Positions 37,736 to 49,664 of a stretch of 64,000 nucleotides of DNA are shown one piece after another. Source of the stretch: Klebsiella grimontii. Its GTDB lineage: Bacteria > Pseudomonadota > Gammaproteobacteria > Enterobacterales > Enterobacteriaceae. Location: NCBI RefSeq assembly GCF_900200035.1, contig NZ_FZTC01000034.1, forward strand, positions 228,913 through 292,912, read 5' to 3'. The notes under the pieces are model-generated. The model did no database searches. It was given only the letters and a program-made list of their open reading frames with translations, and was not told the DNA's origin. Position numbers and translations under genes: made by a program. Position 1 is the stretch's first letter; each line of letters opens with the position of its first letter.

Positions 37736-37809
37736 CGCCGTTCTTTGAATCCCATCACAATCGCCGCACTCCCCTTTTCCCTTTTTGCCCGCGACGGCTA
37801 AATTAGTAA

Positions 37810-39873
<2,064 letters not shown>

Positions 39874-39890
39874 GGAAAGAAAACCCGACC

Positions 39891-39927
39891 GGTAGCCCGG
39901 CTAAGGCGTCAGCCGCAAGCCGGGGAA
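39891..39927. repeat. REP-type palindrome between fadH and rlmG
   Basis: GGTAGCCCGGCTAAGGCGTC followed by AGCCGCAAGCCGGGG forms the REP-type hairpin and closely resembles the copy at 25801. It occupies the short gap between convergent genes. Confidence 0.7.
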
Positions 39928-39947
39928 ACCGGGGAAGCCGATAAGGC

Positions 39948-41078
39948 TTAGCGCTGCTTGCGCACCTTTGTCGCTTTCAACACCACAAATTTATTATTGG
40001 TGGCGATCGTCGTGCAGTTACCGAACGCGCGCTTCAGCTTGCGGAAATAATCGAGGTGGCGGTTGCCGACAACGTACAATTCGCCGCCGTACTTCAGGCT
40101 GCGGCGGGCGTCGTTAAACATCTGCCAGGCAATATGATCGGTGATCGCATGCTGCTGGTGGAACGGCGGGTTACAGAGGATCGCGGCGAAACGGTCCGGC
40201 TCAATATCGGACAACGCGTTATTCACCACAAACTCGCAGCGCTCGATGTCATCCGGCAGGTTGGTTTCAACGTTCAGCCGGCTGGAGGCCACCGCCATAT
40301 AGGACTCATCGGTGAACATCACCCGGGCGTCCGGGTTTAAGGCCAGCGCTTTCAGGCCAATCACGCCGTTGCCGCAGCCGAGATCGGCGATCTCGCCTTC
40401 AATATTTGCCGGCAGATGTTCCAGGAAGAAGCGCGCGCCAATATCCAGGCCGCTGCGGGCGAACACGTTGGCGTGGTTGTGGATCGTCCACGGCGTACCG
40501 TCCAGTTGCCAGCTATAGGTCTGCGGCGCATCGGCCACCTCAGGCGCGGTAAAGGTACAGAAAATCAGCCGCGCCTTTTTCCATGCCAGCGATGTGGTGG
40601 TGGTGCCGAGGATCTTCTCAAACAGCGCCAGGGTGGAATTGTGGACATCCCGCGCTTTCGCGGCGGCAACAATGCGGGTTTCCGGCGTGACAACTTCGCG
40701 CAGAGCGCGCAGCTGCTGCTCCAGCAGCGCCAGCTGTTTCGGCACCTTAATGAGCACCAGCGCCGGTGCCGCAGGCAGTTCGCTCAGGGGATCCTGAAAA
40801 CGTACGCTCTCTTCATCAATACCGTTCATCCGCAGGTTGTAGCGGGTCGCCAGCTCAGATATGTAGGAATCGTTGATGCTGACCGGGTTGCGTTCCGCGA
40901 GCGCACAGCCCAGCGCGCCGAAGCTGTCATTGAAAATGAGCGTCAGGCCGTCGACGTCATTCACCTGTTGCAGCAGATATTCATCCGCCGCTTCCCACGC
41001 CTGAAGCGCTTCCTCTTCAGCATTTGGCGGGAACCGCTCTAATGTGAATAACTCACCGTTTAACTCTACCTGGCTCAT
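39948..41078 (-). CDS. rlmG: 23S rRNA (guanine-1835-N2)-methyltransferase RlmG
   Basis: A 376-residue SAM-dependent methyltransferase that modifies G1835 of 23S rRNA. The N-terminal non-catalytic domain is followed by the catalytic one with motif [17 protein letters not shown] near residue 235, motif [18 protein letters not shown] near residue 307 and a basic C-terminus ([10 protein letters not shown]). Length is close to E. coli RlmG (378). In E. coli ygjP is the next gene; here a xyloside locus is inserted. Confidence 0.96.
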   Translation of the reverse strand: MSQVELNGELFTLERFPPNAEEEALQAWEAADEYLLQQVNDVDGLTLIFNDSFGALGCALAERNPVSINDSYISELATRYNLRMNGIDEESVRFQDPLSELPAAPALVLIKVPKQLALLEQQLRALREVVTPETRIVAAAKARDVHNSTLALFEKILGTTTTSLAWKKARLIFCTFTAPEVADAPQTYSWQLDGTPWTIHNHANVFARSGLDIGARFFLEHLPANIEGEIADLGCGNGVIGLKALALNPDARVMFTDESYMAVASSRLNVETNLPDDIERCEFVVNNALSDIEPDRFAAILCNPPFHQQHAITDHIAWQMFNDARRSLKYGGELYVVGNRHLDYFRKLKRAFGNCTTIATNNKFVVLKATKVRKQR

Positions 41079-41182
41079 CGCCTCTGTGCCTCCGGAACAC
41101 TAAAACCCGCGAGTTTATACGCAAACTTCGCCCAGTAGAATAGAGATGCGCCGATTATCTCCTTCTTCCGGGCCACAGTCCG

Positions 41183-42526
41183 TCACGCCGGGAGGTCGTC
41201 CTGCGCCAGGCGTGACAGGCGCTTATCGTCCAGGCTGTACTTGCTCATGATGACCACCAGCAGCGCCACCAGCACGCCGGGGAAGACGGTGAACAGCAGC
41301 TTGATCATCTGCAGCGCGGAGTCGGTTTGCTGCGCTGCGCCGCCAACGTAATCGCCCCATGCCAGCATATAGCCCACCAGCGCGCCGCCGATGGCGATCC
41401 CCAGCTTGATGGCAAACAGGTTTGTTGAAAAAACGATCCCGCTGAGCTTTTTACCGCTGCGTTTTTCTTCCGCATCGATAATATCGGACAGCATGCTCCA
41501 CTGCAGCGGCGTAGCGGCCAGCTGAATAATATTGATGATAATCACCAGCGCAAAGATAGCGGCCACGTTCCCCGCCGGGACGAAGTACATGCCTATCAGC
41601 AGCGCCGCCTCGATGGCCATCGAGATTTTAAACCCTCTCACTTTATCAATATTTTTAAAGATAAACGGAGAGAGCATCGCCCCCAGCACGCCGGAAGCCA
41701 GGGTGGTGGTCAGCAGCAGGCTGCCCAGATCCGCCCGCCCCATAATGTTATTGACGTAATAGAGCGTGGTCCCGCCTTTAAACAGCACCGCAATCAGGTT
41801 AACGACGTTGAGCGCGAACAGAATGCGCCAGTCCTTGTTGGCGATCAGGGTTTTCAGATCATCAAGAATGCTGCTTTGGTTATTGACCGCGATATCCGTG
41901 GTGTAGCGCTCTTTCGTCAGGCCGAAGCAGATAAAGAACAGGATGATGCTTAGGCACCCCATCACAATCATGGTGTAAAAATAGCCGTTTTGCACGTTAC
42001 CCTGGCCCAGCCAGGCCACCAGCGGCAGCGCGGTGAGCGAGACAATCAGACCGCCAAGCGTACTGAGCGCAAAGCGCCAGGACTGAAGCGAAACGCGCTC
42101 GCGGGAATCGTTAGAGATATTATTGATCATCGCGCAATACGGAACGTTAATCGCCGTATAGACCAGTGATAATAAGGTATAAGAAACATAGGCATAAATT
42201 AGCTTGCCGGTATAGCCAAAATCCGGCGTATAAAACGTTAAGCAGCAAAGTACGCCAAAAGGAATCGCGAACCATAAAATATAGGGACGGAATTGCCCAT
42301 ATTTAGTCCGGGTACGATCCGCCACCGCCCCCATTAATACATCGGTCACCGCGTCTAATACCCTTACCGCCAGAAACATGGTCCCCATATGCGCCGGACT
42401 TAAACCAAATACGTCGGTATAAAACCAAGCCATAAACAGCATGACCGTTTGCCAGACTAAATTACAGCCGGTATCCCCTAACCCATAGCTAAATTTTTCT
42501 TTAATACTGATACGGACAGTGTTCAT
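41183..42526 (-). CDS. GPH-family sugar:cation symporter, probably for xylosides
   Basis: A 447-residue transporter of the glycoside-pentoside-hexuronide family with about 12 membrane segments. It shows KFSYGLGDTGCNLVWQTVM at the start, and the family loop VLDAVTDVLMGAVADRTRT near residue 51-70 with RPYILWFAIPFG after it. Similar proteins in E. coli are YagG and YicJ. It diverges from an araC-family gene and lies by a GH43 gene, so import of xylobiose or related xylosides is likely but not proved. The 5' end of the gene is AT-rich compared with rlmG. Confidence 0.88.
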   Translation of the reverse strand: MNTVRISIKEKFSYGLGDTGCNLVWQTVMLFMAWFYTDVFGLSPAHMGTMFLAVRVLDAVTDVLMGAVADRTRTKYGQFRPYILWFAIPFGVLCCLTFYTPDFGYTGKLIYAYVSYTLLSLVYTAINVPYCAMINNISNDSRERVSLQSWRFALSTLGGLIVSLTALPLVAWLGQGNVQNGYFYTMIVMGCLSIILFFICFGLTKERYTTDIAVNNQSSILDDLKTLIANKDWRILFALNVVNLIAVLFKGGTTLYYVNNIMGRADLGSLLLTTTLASGVLGAMLSPFIFKNIDKVRGFKISMAIEAALLIGMYFVPAGNVAAIFALVIIINIIQLAATPLQWSMLSDIIDAEEKRSGKKLSGIVFSTNLFAIKLGIAIGGALVGYMLAWGDYVGGAAQQTDSALQMIKLLFTVFPGVLVALLVVIMSKYSLDDKRLSRLAQDDLPA

Positions 42527-42632
42527 CGCGCCTCCGCCAGAAGATCGTTAATATTTGTCCTCTGTACGTTATTGCTTAGGGCTTACCGATTATGTATAAA
42601 TCATCCTGTTAAATATAAGAAGAGTGTACTCG

Positions 42633-43499
42633 ATGAGTGACGAATCTCCCGTTTTCGAAAAGATCCCCGTGGGCGCCGGTGAGCTATTTACCCTGCGGGT
42701 AGATAACATAAATGATTTCAACGGCATAAACGTAGTCCCTCATTTTCATATGATGGACGAGCTGATGTGGTTCAGAGAGTCAGAGGGCAGCTATTCGATT
42801 GGTGATGAGAAATTTACGGTAAAAAACAATACCCTGATTTTCGTCCCCGCCTTAGTGATCCATGAAATGACGCTCCCGGCCGCCGCCAGCCACAAGCGTT
42901 ATCTTATGCAATTCGAAAAAGAGTGGCTCGAGGGATACGACCTGTCGCTCCCCGCCGCCCACTGCGGCGCGGTCGCTTACCTTTCCGGCGAGGAAGCCGA
43001 GCGCCTGGAGCTGCTGCTAAGCTGGTGCGGTGAGTTCAGCGACTTCTCCGATTCGCTGTTTCGCTCCCTGATGCAAAGCGTGCTGCTGCATGCTTTTAAT
43101 AGCCTTAAAGATTCTGTCCCCATTACCGAACGAACCAACCATCGCTACCTCAGCGAGCTTATTGAACTGCTTCAATCCATTGATGAAAATGAAAATTTTG
43201 AAATGACGACCGAAGAAGCCGCCTGCCGCTGCCGGTGGTCAAAATCCTGGTTTTCCCGCACCTTTAAATCCGCCTTTGGAATCAGCTTCAAGAAATTTAT
43301 GCTGCTGCGCAAACTCAATATCGCTATCAACCTGCTGACCAATACCGACCTGAAGATCAGCGATATCTCGCAAAGCGCCGGCTTCACCGACAGCGCCTAC
43401 TTCTGCCTCAAGTTTAAAGAGATGATGAACGATACCCCGCAATCTTTCCGGCACAAAGTCAGAAGTACTGCTGCCGTGGGCAGTCGGGCGGACAAATAA
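42633..43499 (+). CDS. AraC-family transcriptional regulator of the xyloside locus
   Basis: A 288-residue regulator. An N-terminal cupin-like sensor (FHMMDELMWFRESEGSYSIG near residue 33) is joined to two C-terminal helix-turn-helix motifs: TTEEAACRCRWSKSWFSRTF, followed by KISDISQSAGFTDSAYFCLK and FKEMMNDTPQSFR. ATG 42633 (MSDESPVF) is chosen over a GTG at 42624 because AAGAAG lies upstream. It lies between the divergent transporter gene and the hydrolase gene in the same direction, so it probably activates both in response to a xyloside. Confidence 0.88.
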   Translation: MSDESPVFEKIPVGAGELFTLRVDNINDFNGINVVPHFHMMDELMWFRESEGSYSIGDEKFTVKNNTLIFVPALVIHEMTLPAAASHKRYLMQFEKEWLEGYDLSLPAAHCGAVAYLSGEEAERLELLLSWCGEFSDFSDSLFRSLMQSVLLHAFNSLKDSVPITERTNHRYLSELIELLQSIDENENFEMTTEEAACRCRWSKSWFSRTFKSAFGISFKKFMLLRKLNIAINLLTNTDLKISDISQSAGFTDSAYFCLKFKEMMNDTPQSFRHKVRSTAAVGSRADK

Positions 43500-43627
43500 C
43501 TCTTTTTTGTGAGCAACATCACCGGATAAGTAGACGTTTATTATATAAACAGAAACAATCTATATATCTCCTGGGCTGTCGTCTATTTACAATTATCGCT
43601 ATATTTTGCGCATTAAGGGTAAATACG

Positions 43628-45271
43628 ATGATTCAGAATCCTGTGTTTAGAGGTTTTAATCCTGACCCCAGTATATGTCGGCGCGGCGATGATTATTATG
43701 TAGCGGTCTCTTCCTTTGAATGGTTTCCCGGCCTGCCGATTTACCATTCGAGAGATCTTAAACATTGGCAATTACTCACCCACGTTCTTACCGATGATAA
43801 TAATCCGGATTTAAAAAAGCTGCCCTCCGCCAAAGGTATTTGGGCACCGAGCCTGACCTGGTGTGAAGAGGAAAATTTATTCTACGTTATTTATGGCGTG
43901 ATGAATTCCATGAATTCGCGATATTTCGATGTAGATAACTATCTTATTACCGCCAGTGAAATCACCGGCCCGTGGAGTGAGCCGGTTTATCTCCACTCTG
44001 CCGGGTTCGATGCTTCTATCCTGCACGACAGCGACGGTAAAAAATGGATCGTTTCACTGGAGTGGGAAACCCGCGAAGGTTACGAAAAACCGGGCGCCAT
44101 TTGCCTGGTGGAGTATTCGCCGCAAAGGCAACGCGTTGTCGGCTATCCGCAGCGAATCTGGCGCGGCGGTACCGATCGCGGCTGTATTGAAGCACCGCAT
44201 TTGACGCGCCGCGGCGATTATTACTACCTGATGGTCGCCGAAGGCGGCACCGGCTACGGCCATGCGGTCACCATGGCGCGCGCAATGCAGGTCGCCGGCC
44301 CCTATGAAGGCGATCCGCAAAACCCCATCGTCACCGCCTGGCCGGAGAATTTTAACGAGCGCCACGACGCAGGCCATCTCAAACCACACTACTTCAATCC
44401 GCAAACCTATCTGCAAAAAGCCGGGCACGGCAGCTACGTCGAGACCCCGACGGGCGAAGTCTGGTTAACCCACCTTTGCAGCAGACCCTTCCGCCAGGAG
44501 CTGCGCTGCCCGCTAGGCCGCGAGACGGCGATACAAAAGATGATATGGAGCGATGATGGCTGGCTGCGGCTGGCGGCCGGGGGAAACCTCGCTCAGCACC
44601 AGGTGGAAGAGTCGAATCTGCCTTCTCAGCCGTTTCCGGCTAAACCAGACAGGGATGATTTTGATGGGCAAACGCTGGATAACGCCTTCTATGCGCCGCG
44701 GATCCGCTTTCAGCGCTTTACCAGCCTTGAACGTAAAGCGGGCTACCTTGCCTTACGCGGTCAGGAGTCGCTGAGCTCGCTGAATAAAGTTAGCCTGCTG
44801 GCGAAAAAGCTCACCTCGGTATACGCCACTATCGTCACGAAGATGGATTTCAGCCCGGAGATTTATCAGCACAGCGCTGGCCTGGTGCTCTACTACGACA
44901 ACATGAACTATCTGTTTTTGCATAAAACCTGGGATGAAGCTTCCGGCGCAGCGCAGCTGGCCATCATTTATATGGATAACGGCGAGCGTCACGACGACCC
45001 GCAGAAAATCCTCCTTGCGACGGGGGAAGTCTATCTGGCGATGGCTATTAACGGCCGGGAGATACGGTGCTCGTGGTCCGTCGATGGCGAAAAATACCAA
45101 CACATCGGCGCGGTCTACGACACCTCACGTTTTTCCGATGAATATAGCCGCTACGGCGAGTTTACCGGCGCGTTTGTCGGCATGGCCTGCGTGGATAGCA
45201 TGCTGCATCGTAAAGAGGCGCTGTTTGACTTCTTTAGCTACCGGGCGGTAGAAGACGCGATAATCGAGTAA
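43628..45271 (+). CDS. Glycoside hydrolase family 43, probable beta-xylosidase
   Basis: A 547-residue inverting glycosidase with no signal peptide, hence cytoplasmic. The five-bladed propeller carries the expected acids: Asp13 in GFNPDPSICRRG as general base, the Asp in SAGFDASILHDSDGK as pKa modulator and the Glu in CIEAPHLTRRGDYYYLM as proton donor. A C-terminal beta-sandwich from about residue 335 (DRDDFDGQTLDNAFYAPR) is typical of XynB-type enzymes. E. coli YagH is a relative. Beta-xylosidase on imported xylo-oligosaccharide is likely; alpha-arabinofuranosidase activity is possible. Confidence 0.9.
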   Translation: MIQNPVFRGFNPDPSICRRGDDYYVAVSSFEWFPGLPIYHSRDLKHWQLLTHVLTDDNNPDLKKLPSAKGIWAPSLTWCEEENLFYVIYGVMNSMNSRYFDVDNYLITASEITGPWSEPVYLHSAGFDASILHDSDGKKWIVSLEWETREGYEKPGAICLVEYSPQRQRVVGYPQRIWRGGTDRGCIEAPHLTRRGDYYYLMVAEGGTGYGHAVTMARAMQVAGPYEGDPQNPIVTAWPENFNERHDAGHLKPHYFNPQTYLQKAGHGSYVETPTGEVWLTHLCSRPFRQELRCPLGRETAIQKMIWSDDGWLRLAAGGNLAQHQVEESNLPSQPFPAKPDRDDFDGQTLDNAFYAPRIRFQRFTSLERKAGYLALRGQESLSSLNKVSLLAKKLTSVYATIVTKMDFSPEIYQHSAGLVLYYDNMNYLFLHKTWDEASGAAQLAIIYMDNGERHDDPQKILLATGEVYLAMAINGREIRCSWSVDGEKYQHIGAVYDTSRFSDEYSRYGEFTGAFVGMACVDSMLHRKEALFDFFSYRAVEDAIIE

Positions 45272-45348
45272 CGCTGCCTTCTGGCATCCTGCCCGCGCGG
45301 GGTGCTAGAATCCCCGGCTGTTGTCGCTGAATGACCCAAACAGGCCGC

Positions 45349-45852
45349 ATGAGCACTTTAACCTATCTCCAGGGCTACCCTGAATCCCTGCTGGCGCAGG
45401 TCACCGCGTTAATCAAACAGAACCGTCTCGGCGAAGTGCTGAAAAAGCGCTATCCGCAGGGTCACGATATCAACAACGATAAAGCGCTGTATCAGTACAC
45501 CCAGGATCTGAAGTCACGCTATCTGCGCGGCGCGGCGCCGATCAACAAGGTGATGTACGACAACAAGATCCACGTGCTCAACAACGCGCTCGGCCTGCAT
45601 ACCGCCATCTCCCGCGTTCAGGGTGGCAAGCTGAAGGCTAAAGCCGAAATTCGCGTCGCCACCGTCTTTCGCGATGCGCCGGAGGATTTTCTGCGGATGA
45701 TCGTGGTGCACGAGCTGGCGCACCTGAAGGAAAAAGAGCACAACAAGGCGTTCTATCAGCTGTGCTGCCATATGGAGCCGCAGTACCATCAGCTGGAGTT
45801 TGATACCCGCCTGTGGCTGACCCAGCTTTCGTTAGAGCGTTCTGCGCCATAG
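45349..45852 (+). CDS. ygjP: YgjP/WrpP-like M48-type metallopeptidase domain protein
   Basis: A 167-residue protein with the zinc motif VVHELAHLKEKEHNKAFY (HExxH plus a third His) near residue 123 and the preceding block INKVMYDNKIHVLNNALGLH. ATG 45349 (MSTLTYLQGYP) is used because it gives the length of E. coli YgjP; the frame is open 6 codons upstream. The substrate is unknown. It lies 78 bp after the GH43 gene and 69 bp before ygjR, and the E. coli order ygjP-ygjR is nearly kept (ygjQ is missing). Confidence 0.93.
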   Translation: MSTLTYLQGYPESLLAQVTALIKQNRLGEVLKKRYPQGHDINNDKALYQYTQDLKSRYLRGAAPINKVMYDNKIHVLNNALGLHTAISRVQGGKLKAKAEIRVATVFRDAPEDFLRMIVVHELAHLKEKEHNKAFYQLCCHMEPQYHQLEFDTRLWLTQLSLERSAP

Positions 45853-45921
45853 CGCACTGGTTTTGTCATGATGGCGTGCTACAGTGACGAAAGGTCCCTT
45901 TTACGGAGTTCGTCAACGTTT

Positions 45922-46911
45922 ATGATACGTTTCGCAGTTGTTGGCACAAACTGGATAACCAAGCAGTTTGTCGATGCCGCCCATGAAACCGGCAAATATA
46001 AACTCACCGCCATCTACTCCCGCAGCCTTGAGCAAGCTCAGGCCTTCGCCAGCGATTATCCCGTCGAACACCTGTTTACTTCGCTGGAAGATTTAGCGCA
46101 GAGCCCTGACGTTGACGCGGTCTATATCGCCAGCCCTAACTCGCTGCACTTTCCGCAAACCCGCCTGTTTCTACGCCATAAAAAGCACGTCATTTGCGAA
46201 AAACCGCTGGCCTCGAACCTGCAGGAAGTCGAAGCCGCGATGAAAACGGCGCGGGAAAATAACGTGGTCCTCTTCGAAGCGTTCAAAACCGCCAGCCTGC
46301 CAAACTTCCTGCTGCTTAAACAGTCGTTTGACAAGATCGGCAAGCTGCGCAAAGCCTTTATTAACTACTGCCAGTACTCTTCCCGCTATCAGCGCTATCT
46401 CGATGGCGAAAATCCCAATACTTTCAATCCGGCCTTCTCTAACGGCTCGATCATGGACATCGGCTTTTACTGCCTGGCCTCCGCGGTGGCTCTGTGGGGC
46501 GAGCCTCGCGCGGTGCACGCCAGCGCCAGCCTGCTGGAAAGCGGCGTCGATGGTCAGGGCACGGTCGTTCTGAGCTACGGTGATTTTGATGTCACCCTGC
46601 ACCACTCGAAGGTAAGCGATTCCGCCATCCCGAGCGAAATCCAGGGTGAAGCCGGCGCGCTGGTGATCGAAAAAATCTCCGAATGCCAGAAAGTCTGCTT
46701 CGTGCCGCGCGGCGGCAAATCTCAGGATCTCACCCAGCCGCAGCATATCAATACTATGCTGTATGAAGCGGAGGAGTTCGCTCGTCTGGTCGAAGCCAAC
46801 GAGGTGGCTCATCCGGGTCTGGAAGTGAGCCGCATCACGGCGAAGCTGCTGAGCGAAATTCGTCGCCAGACCGGCGTGGTCTTCCCGGCGGATAGTCAAC
46901 CCGTGGCGTAA
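45922..46911 (+). CDS. ygjR: Gfo/Idh/MocA-family oxidoreductase YgjR
   Basis: A 329-residue NAD(P)-dependent dehydrogenase of unknown substrate. The N-terminal Rossmann fold begins MIRFAVVGTNWITKQFVDAA. The family motif CEKPLASNLQEVE lies near residue 92, and the C-terminal alpha/beta domain has NTFNPAFSNGSIMDIGFYCL. ATG 45922 matches the E. coli start; the upstream in-frame ATGs sit before TTTACGGAG, which acts as the ribosome site. Confidence 0.94.
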   Translation: MIRFAVVGTNWITKQFVDAAHETGKYKLTAIYSRSLEQAQAFASDYPVEHLFTSLEDLAQSPDVDAVYIASPNSLHFPQTRLFLRHKKHVICEKPLASNLQEVEAAMKTARENNVVLFEAFKTASLPNFLLLKQSFDKIGKLRKAFINYCQYSSRYQRYLDGENPNTFNPAFSNGSIMDIGFYCLASAVALWGEPRAVHASASLLESGVDGQGTVVLSYGDFDVTLHHSKVSDSAIPSEIQGEAGALVIEKISECQKVCFVPRGGKSQDLTQPQHINTMLYEAEEFARLVEANEVAHPGLEVSRITAKLLSEIRRQTGVVFPADSQPVA

Positions 46912-46972
46912 AGCTGTGTAAATGGTCCGTCGGCCTCCATTGACGCCATTTATAACCTGTAATACTTTGTTA

Positions 46973-47101
46973 CGCGCAAAGGGGAGTAACTTCCTTGCCG
47001 GCCGATCGTCATTACGATGCGTGAAAAACCGCATCCGGTCGCCGGGCAACAGATTCTTGTTGTAAGTGAGACCTTGCCGGAAGGCGAGGTCTATGCATAA
47101 A
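46973..47101 (+). ncRNA. yybP-ykoY riboswitch in the alx leader
   Basis: The 250-bp ygjR-alx spacer holds the conserved core of the manganese-sensing yybP-ykoY family. GCAAAGGGGAGTAACTTCC begins it (46976-46994), and the partner region GAGACCTTGCCGGAAGGCGA (47069-47088) closes it. A downstream hairpin, AGCGGCTG...CAGCCGTT (47106-47133), lies just before the alx ribosome site and could hide or release it. In E. coli this RNA responds to alkaline pH and manganese and controls alx translation. Confidence 0.8.
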
Positions 47102-47161
47102 AGCGCAGCGGCTGCCGTCTTCCGACGTCAGCCGTTTTGTTTTTATGTAAGGAATATCGTA

Positions 47162-48130
47162 ATGAATACTGTCGGCACACCGTTGTTATGGGGCGGATTC
47201 GCAGTGGTCGTGGTCATCATGTTGGCTATCGATCTGCTGCTGCAGGGACGGCGTGGTGCGCATAGCATGACCATGAGGCAGGCCGCTGGCTGGTCCATTC
47301 TCTGGGTTACCCTCTCGCTGTTGTTTAACGCCGCTTTCTGGTGGTATCTGGTGCAGACCGAAGGTCGCGCCGTGGCCGACCCGCAAGCGCTGGCGTTCCT
47401 CACCGGCTATCTGATCGAGAAAGCGCTGGCGGTGGATAACGTCTTCGTCTGGCTGATGCTGTTCAGCTACTTTGCCGTTCCGCCTGCGCTACAGCGCAGA
47501 GTGCTGGTTTACGGCGTACTGGGCGCGATCGTACTGCGAACGATCATGATCTTCGCCGGCAGTTGGCTGATTTCCCAGTTCGAGTGGCTGCTCTACGTCT
47601 TCGGCGCGTTCCTGCTGTTTACCGGCGTGAAGATGGCGCTGGCGAAAGAGGATGATTCCGGCATCGGCGACAAACCGCTGGTGCGCTGGATCCGTAATCA
47701 TCTGCGCATGACGGATAAAATCGAGGGTGAGCGCTTCTTTACCCGCCAAAACGGCGTGCTCTACGCGACGCCGCTGCTGCTGGTGCTGATCCTGGTTGAG
47801 CTGAGCGACGTTATCTTTGCCGTGGACAGTATTCCCGCCATCTTCGCCGTGACCACCGATCCGTTTATCGTGCTGACCTCGAACCTGTTCGCGATTCTCG
47901 GCCTGCGCGCCATGTATTTCCTGCTGGCGGGCGTCGCGGAGCGCTTCTCAATGCTGAAGTATGGCCTGTCGGTGATTCTGGTATTTATCGGCATCAAAAT
48001 GCTGATCGTCGATTTTTACCATATTCCCATCGGCATTTCGCTGGGCGTGGTTGGCGGAATTCTGACGTTGACGCTGCTTATCAATGCCTGGGTTAATAAG
48101 CAGCACGATAAGAAAAAGCAGCTGCAGTAA
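47162..48130 (+). CDS. alx: TerC-family membrane protein Alx
   Basis: A 322-residue inner-membrane protein of the TerC family, about 9 membrane segments, proposed to export manganese and induced at alkaline pH. Charged motifs within the membrane are conserved: [12 protein letters not shown] near residue 80 and [20 protein letters not shown] near residue 208. ATG 47162 ([12 protein letters not shown]) matches E. coli Alx; the open frame upstream runs through the riboswitch hairpin. GTAAGGAATATCGTA supplies the ribosome site. Confidence 0.97.
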   Translation: MNTVGTPLLWGGFAVVVVIMLAIDLLLQGRRGAHSMTMRQAAGWSILWVTLSLLFNAAFWWYLVQTEGRAVADPQALAFLTGYLIEKALAVDNVFVWLMLFSYFAVPPALQRRVLVYGVLGAIVLRTIMIFAGSWLISQFEWLLYVFGAFLLFTGVKMALAKEDDSGIGDKPLVRWIRNHLRMTDKIEGERFFTRQNGVLYATPLLLVLILVELSDVIFAVDSIPAIFAVTTDPFIVLTSNLFAILGLRAMYFLLAGVAERFSMLKYGLSVILVFIGIKMLIVDFYHIPIGISLGVVGGILTLTLLINAWVNKQHDKKKQLQ

Positions 48131-48384
48131 GGCCTGAACGGCCGGGTGAAGACCCTTTTCATCCGGCCAGCAACTTTCTCCGCGTATTATTCTTACTCAT
48201 GTCACAAAATAGTTAATATACAGTTAAAAAATAAGATCTCAGCGCAGGTAACAGCATTTTACCCTTCCCCAATAGCGTTCTTTCCGTATACTCAACCAGG
48301 CAAACATTTATTTACATCCGGACATAAACGTGACCAATAATACGTCGCCGGGACGGACAGCAACATCACTGGAAGGAATGAAGC

Positions 48385-49632
48385 ATGGCAACACAATCAC
48401 CCCGCTCGACCCTGCTGCGGCGGCTGGCTCAGGGTAGCCTAGTCAAACAAATTTTAATCGGTCTGGTGCTCGGCGTACTGCTGGCGACGGTCTCAAAACC
48501 GGCCGCCGTGGCGGTTGGGCTGCTGGGCACGCTGTTTGTCGGCGCGCTGAAAGCGGTAGCGCCGGTGCTGGTGCTGATGCTGGTCATGGCCTCCATCGCC
48601 AACCACCAGCAGGGGCAAAAAACCAGTATTCGCCCGATCCTGTTCCTCTATCTGCTGGGGACATTCGCCGCCGCGTTAACCGCGGTAGTGTTTAGCTTTA
48701 TCTTCCCGTCTACGCTGCACCTGAACGCCGCGGCAGAGAGCATCACTCCGCCATCGGGTATCGTCGAAGTCCTGCGCGGGCTGCTGATGAGCATGGTTTC
48801 CAACCCGATAGACGCGCTGCTGAACGCCAACTATATCGGGATTCTGGTGTGGGCCGTCGGTTTAGGATTCGCGCTGCGCCACGGTAATGAAACCACCAAA
48901 AACCTGATTAATGACGTTTCTCACGCGGTGACCTTTATCGTTAAAGTGGTGATTCGCTTCGCGCCGCTGGGCATCTTCGGCCTCGTCGCCTCGACGCTGG
49001 CGACCACCGGTTTTGAGACCCTCTGGGGTTATGCCCAACTGCTGCTGGTACTGGTTGGCTGCATGCTGCTGGTGGCGCTGGTGATTAACCCGCTGCTGGT
49101 GTTCTGGAAAATCCGCCGTAACCCCTACCCGCTGGTGCTGCTCTGCCTGCGGGAAAGCGGCGTTTACGCCTTCTTCACCCGTAGCTCCGCCGCCAATATC
49201 CCGGTGAATATGGCGCTGAGTGAAAAGCTGAACCTGGACCGCGATACCTACTCGGTTTCCATTCCGCTGGGCGCCACCATCAACATGGCCGGCGCGGCGA
49301 TTACCATTACGGTACTCACCCTGGCGGCCGTGCATACGCTGAATGTTCCGGTAGATCTGCCGACCGCGCTGCTGTTGAGCGTCGTCGCTTCGCTGTGCGC
49401 CTGCGGCGCTTCCGGCGTGGCGGGCGGTTCGCTGCTGCTGATCCCGCTGGCCTGTAACATGTTCGGCATTCCGAACGATGTGGCCATGCAGGTGGTCGCC
49501 GTGGGCTTTATTATCGGCGTATTGCAGGACTCCTGCGAAACCGCGCTGAACTCCTCCACCGACGTTCTGTTTACCGCCGCCGCCTGTATCGCCGAAGACG
49601 AACAGATTGCCAAAAACGCCCTGAGCAACTGA
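48385..49632 (+). CDS. sstT: Serine/threonine:Na+ symporter SstT
   Basis: A 415-residue dicarboxylate/amino acid:cation symporter that imports serine and threonine with sodium. It shows the family motifs [21 protein letters not shown] near residue 273, then [14 protein letters not shown] and [17 protein letters not shown] in the re-entrant loop regions, with eight membrane helices. GGAATGAAGC lies before the ATG. Length is within one residue of E. coli SstT. The 254-bp spacer before it holds no gene that I can support. Confidence 0.97.
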   Translation: MATQSPRSTLLRRLAQGSLVKQILIGLVLGVLLATVSKPAAVAVGLLGTLFVGALKAVAPVLVLMLVMASIANHQQGQKTSIRPILFLYLLGTFAAALTAVVFSFIFPSTLHLNAAAESITPPSGIVEVLRGLLMSMVSNPIDALLNANYIGILVWAVGLGFALRHGNETTKNLINDVSHAVTFIVKVVIRFAPLGIFGLVASTLATTGFETLWGYAQLLLVLVGCMLLVALVINPLLVFWKIRRNPYPLVLLCLRESGVYAFFTRSSAANIPVNMALSEKLNLDRDTYSVSIPLGATINMAGAAITITVLTLAAVHTLNVPVDLPTALLLSVVASLCACGASGVAGGSLLLIPLACNMFGIPNDVAMQVVAVGFIIGVLQDSCETALNSSTDVLFTAAACIAEDEQIAKNALSN

Positions 49633-49638
49633 TTCCTT

Positions 49639-49664
49639 CCCCCTCCGCTAACGCGCGGAGGGGG
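49639..49664. terminator. Hairpin between sstT and ygjV
   Basis: CCCCCTCCGC (49639-49648) and GCGGAGGGGG (49655-49664) form a perfect 10-bp stem. It overlaps the last codons of ygjV, whose stop is at 49648-49650, and lies 7 bp after the sstT stop, so it serves convergent genes. T-runs are weak on both sides. Confidence 0.65.

Noticed and set aside
48146..48340. Small open frame between alx and sstT
   Set aside because: No ribosome site, poor composition and no recognised pattern; it lies in the sstT leader.
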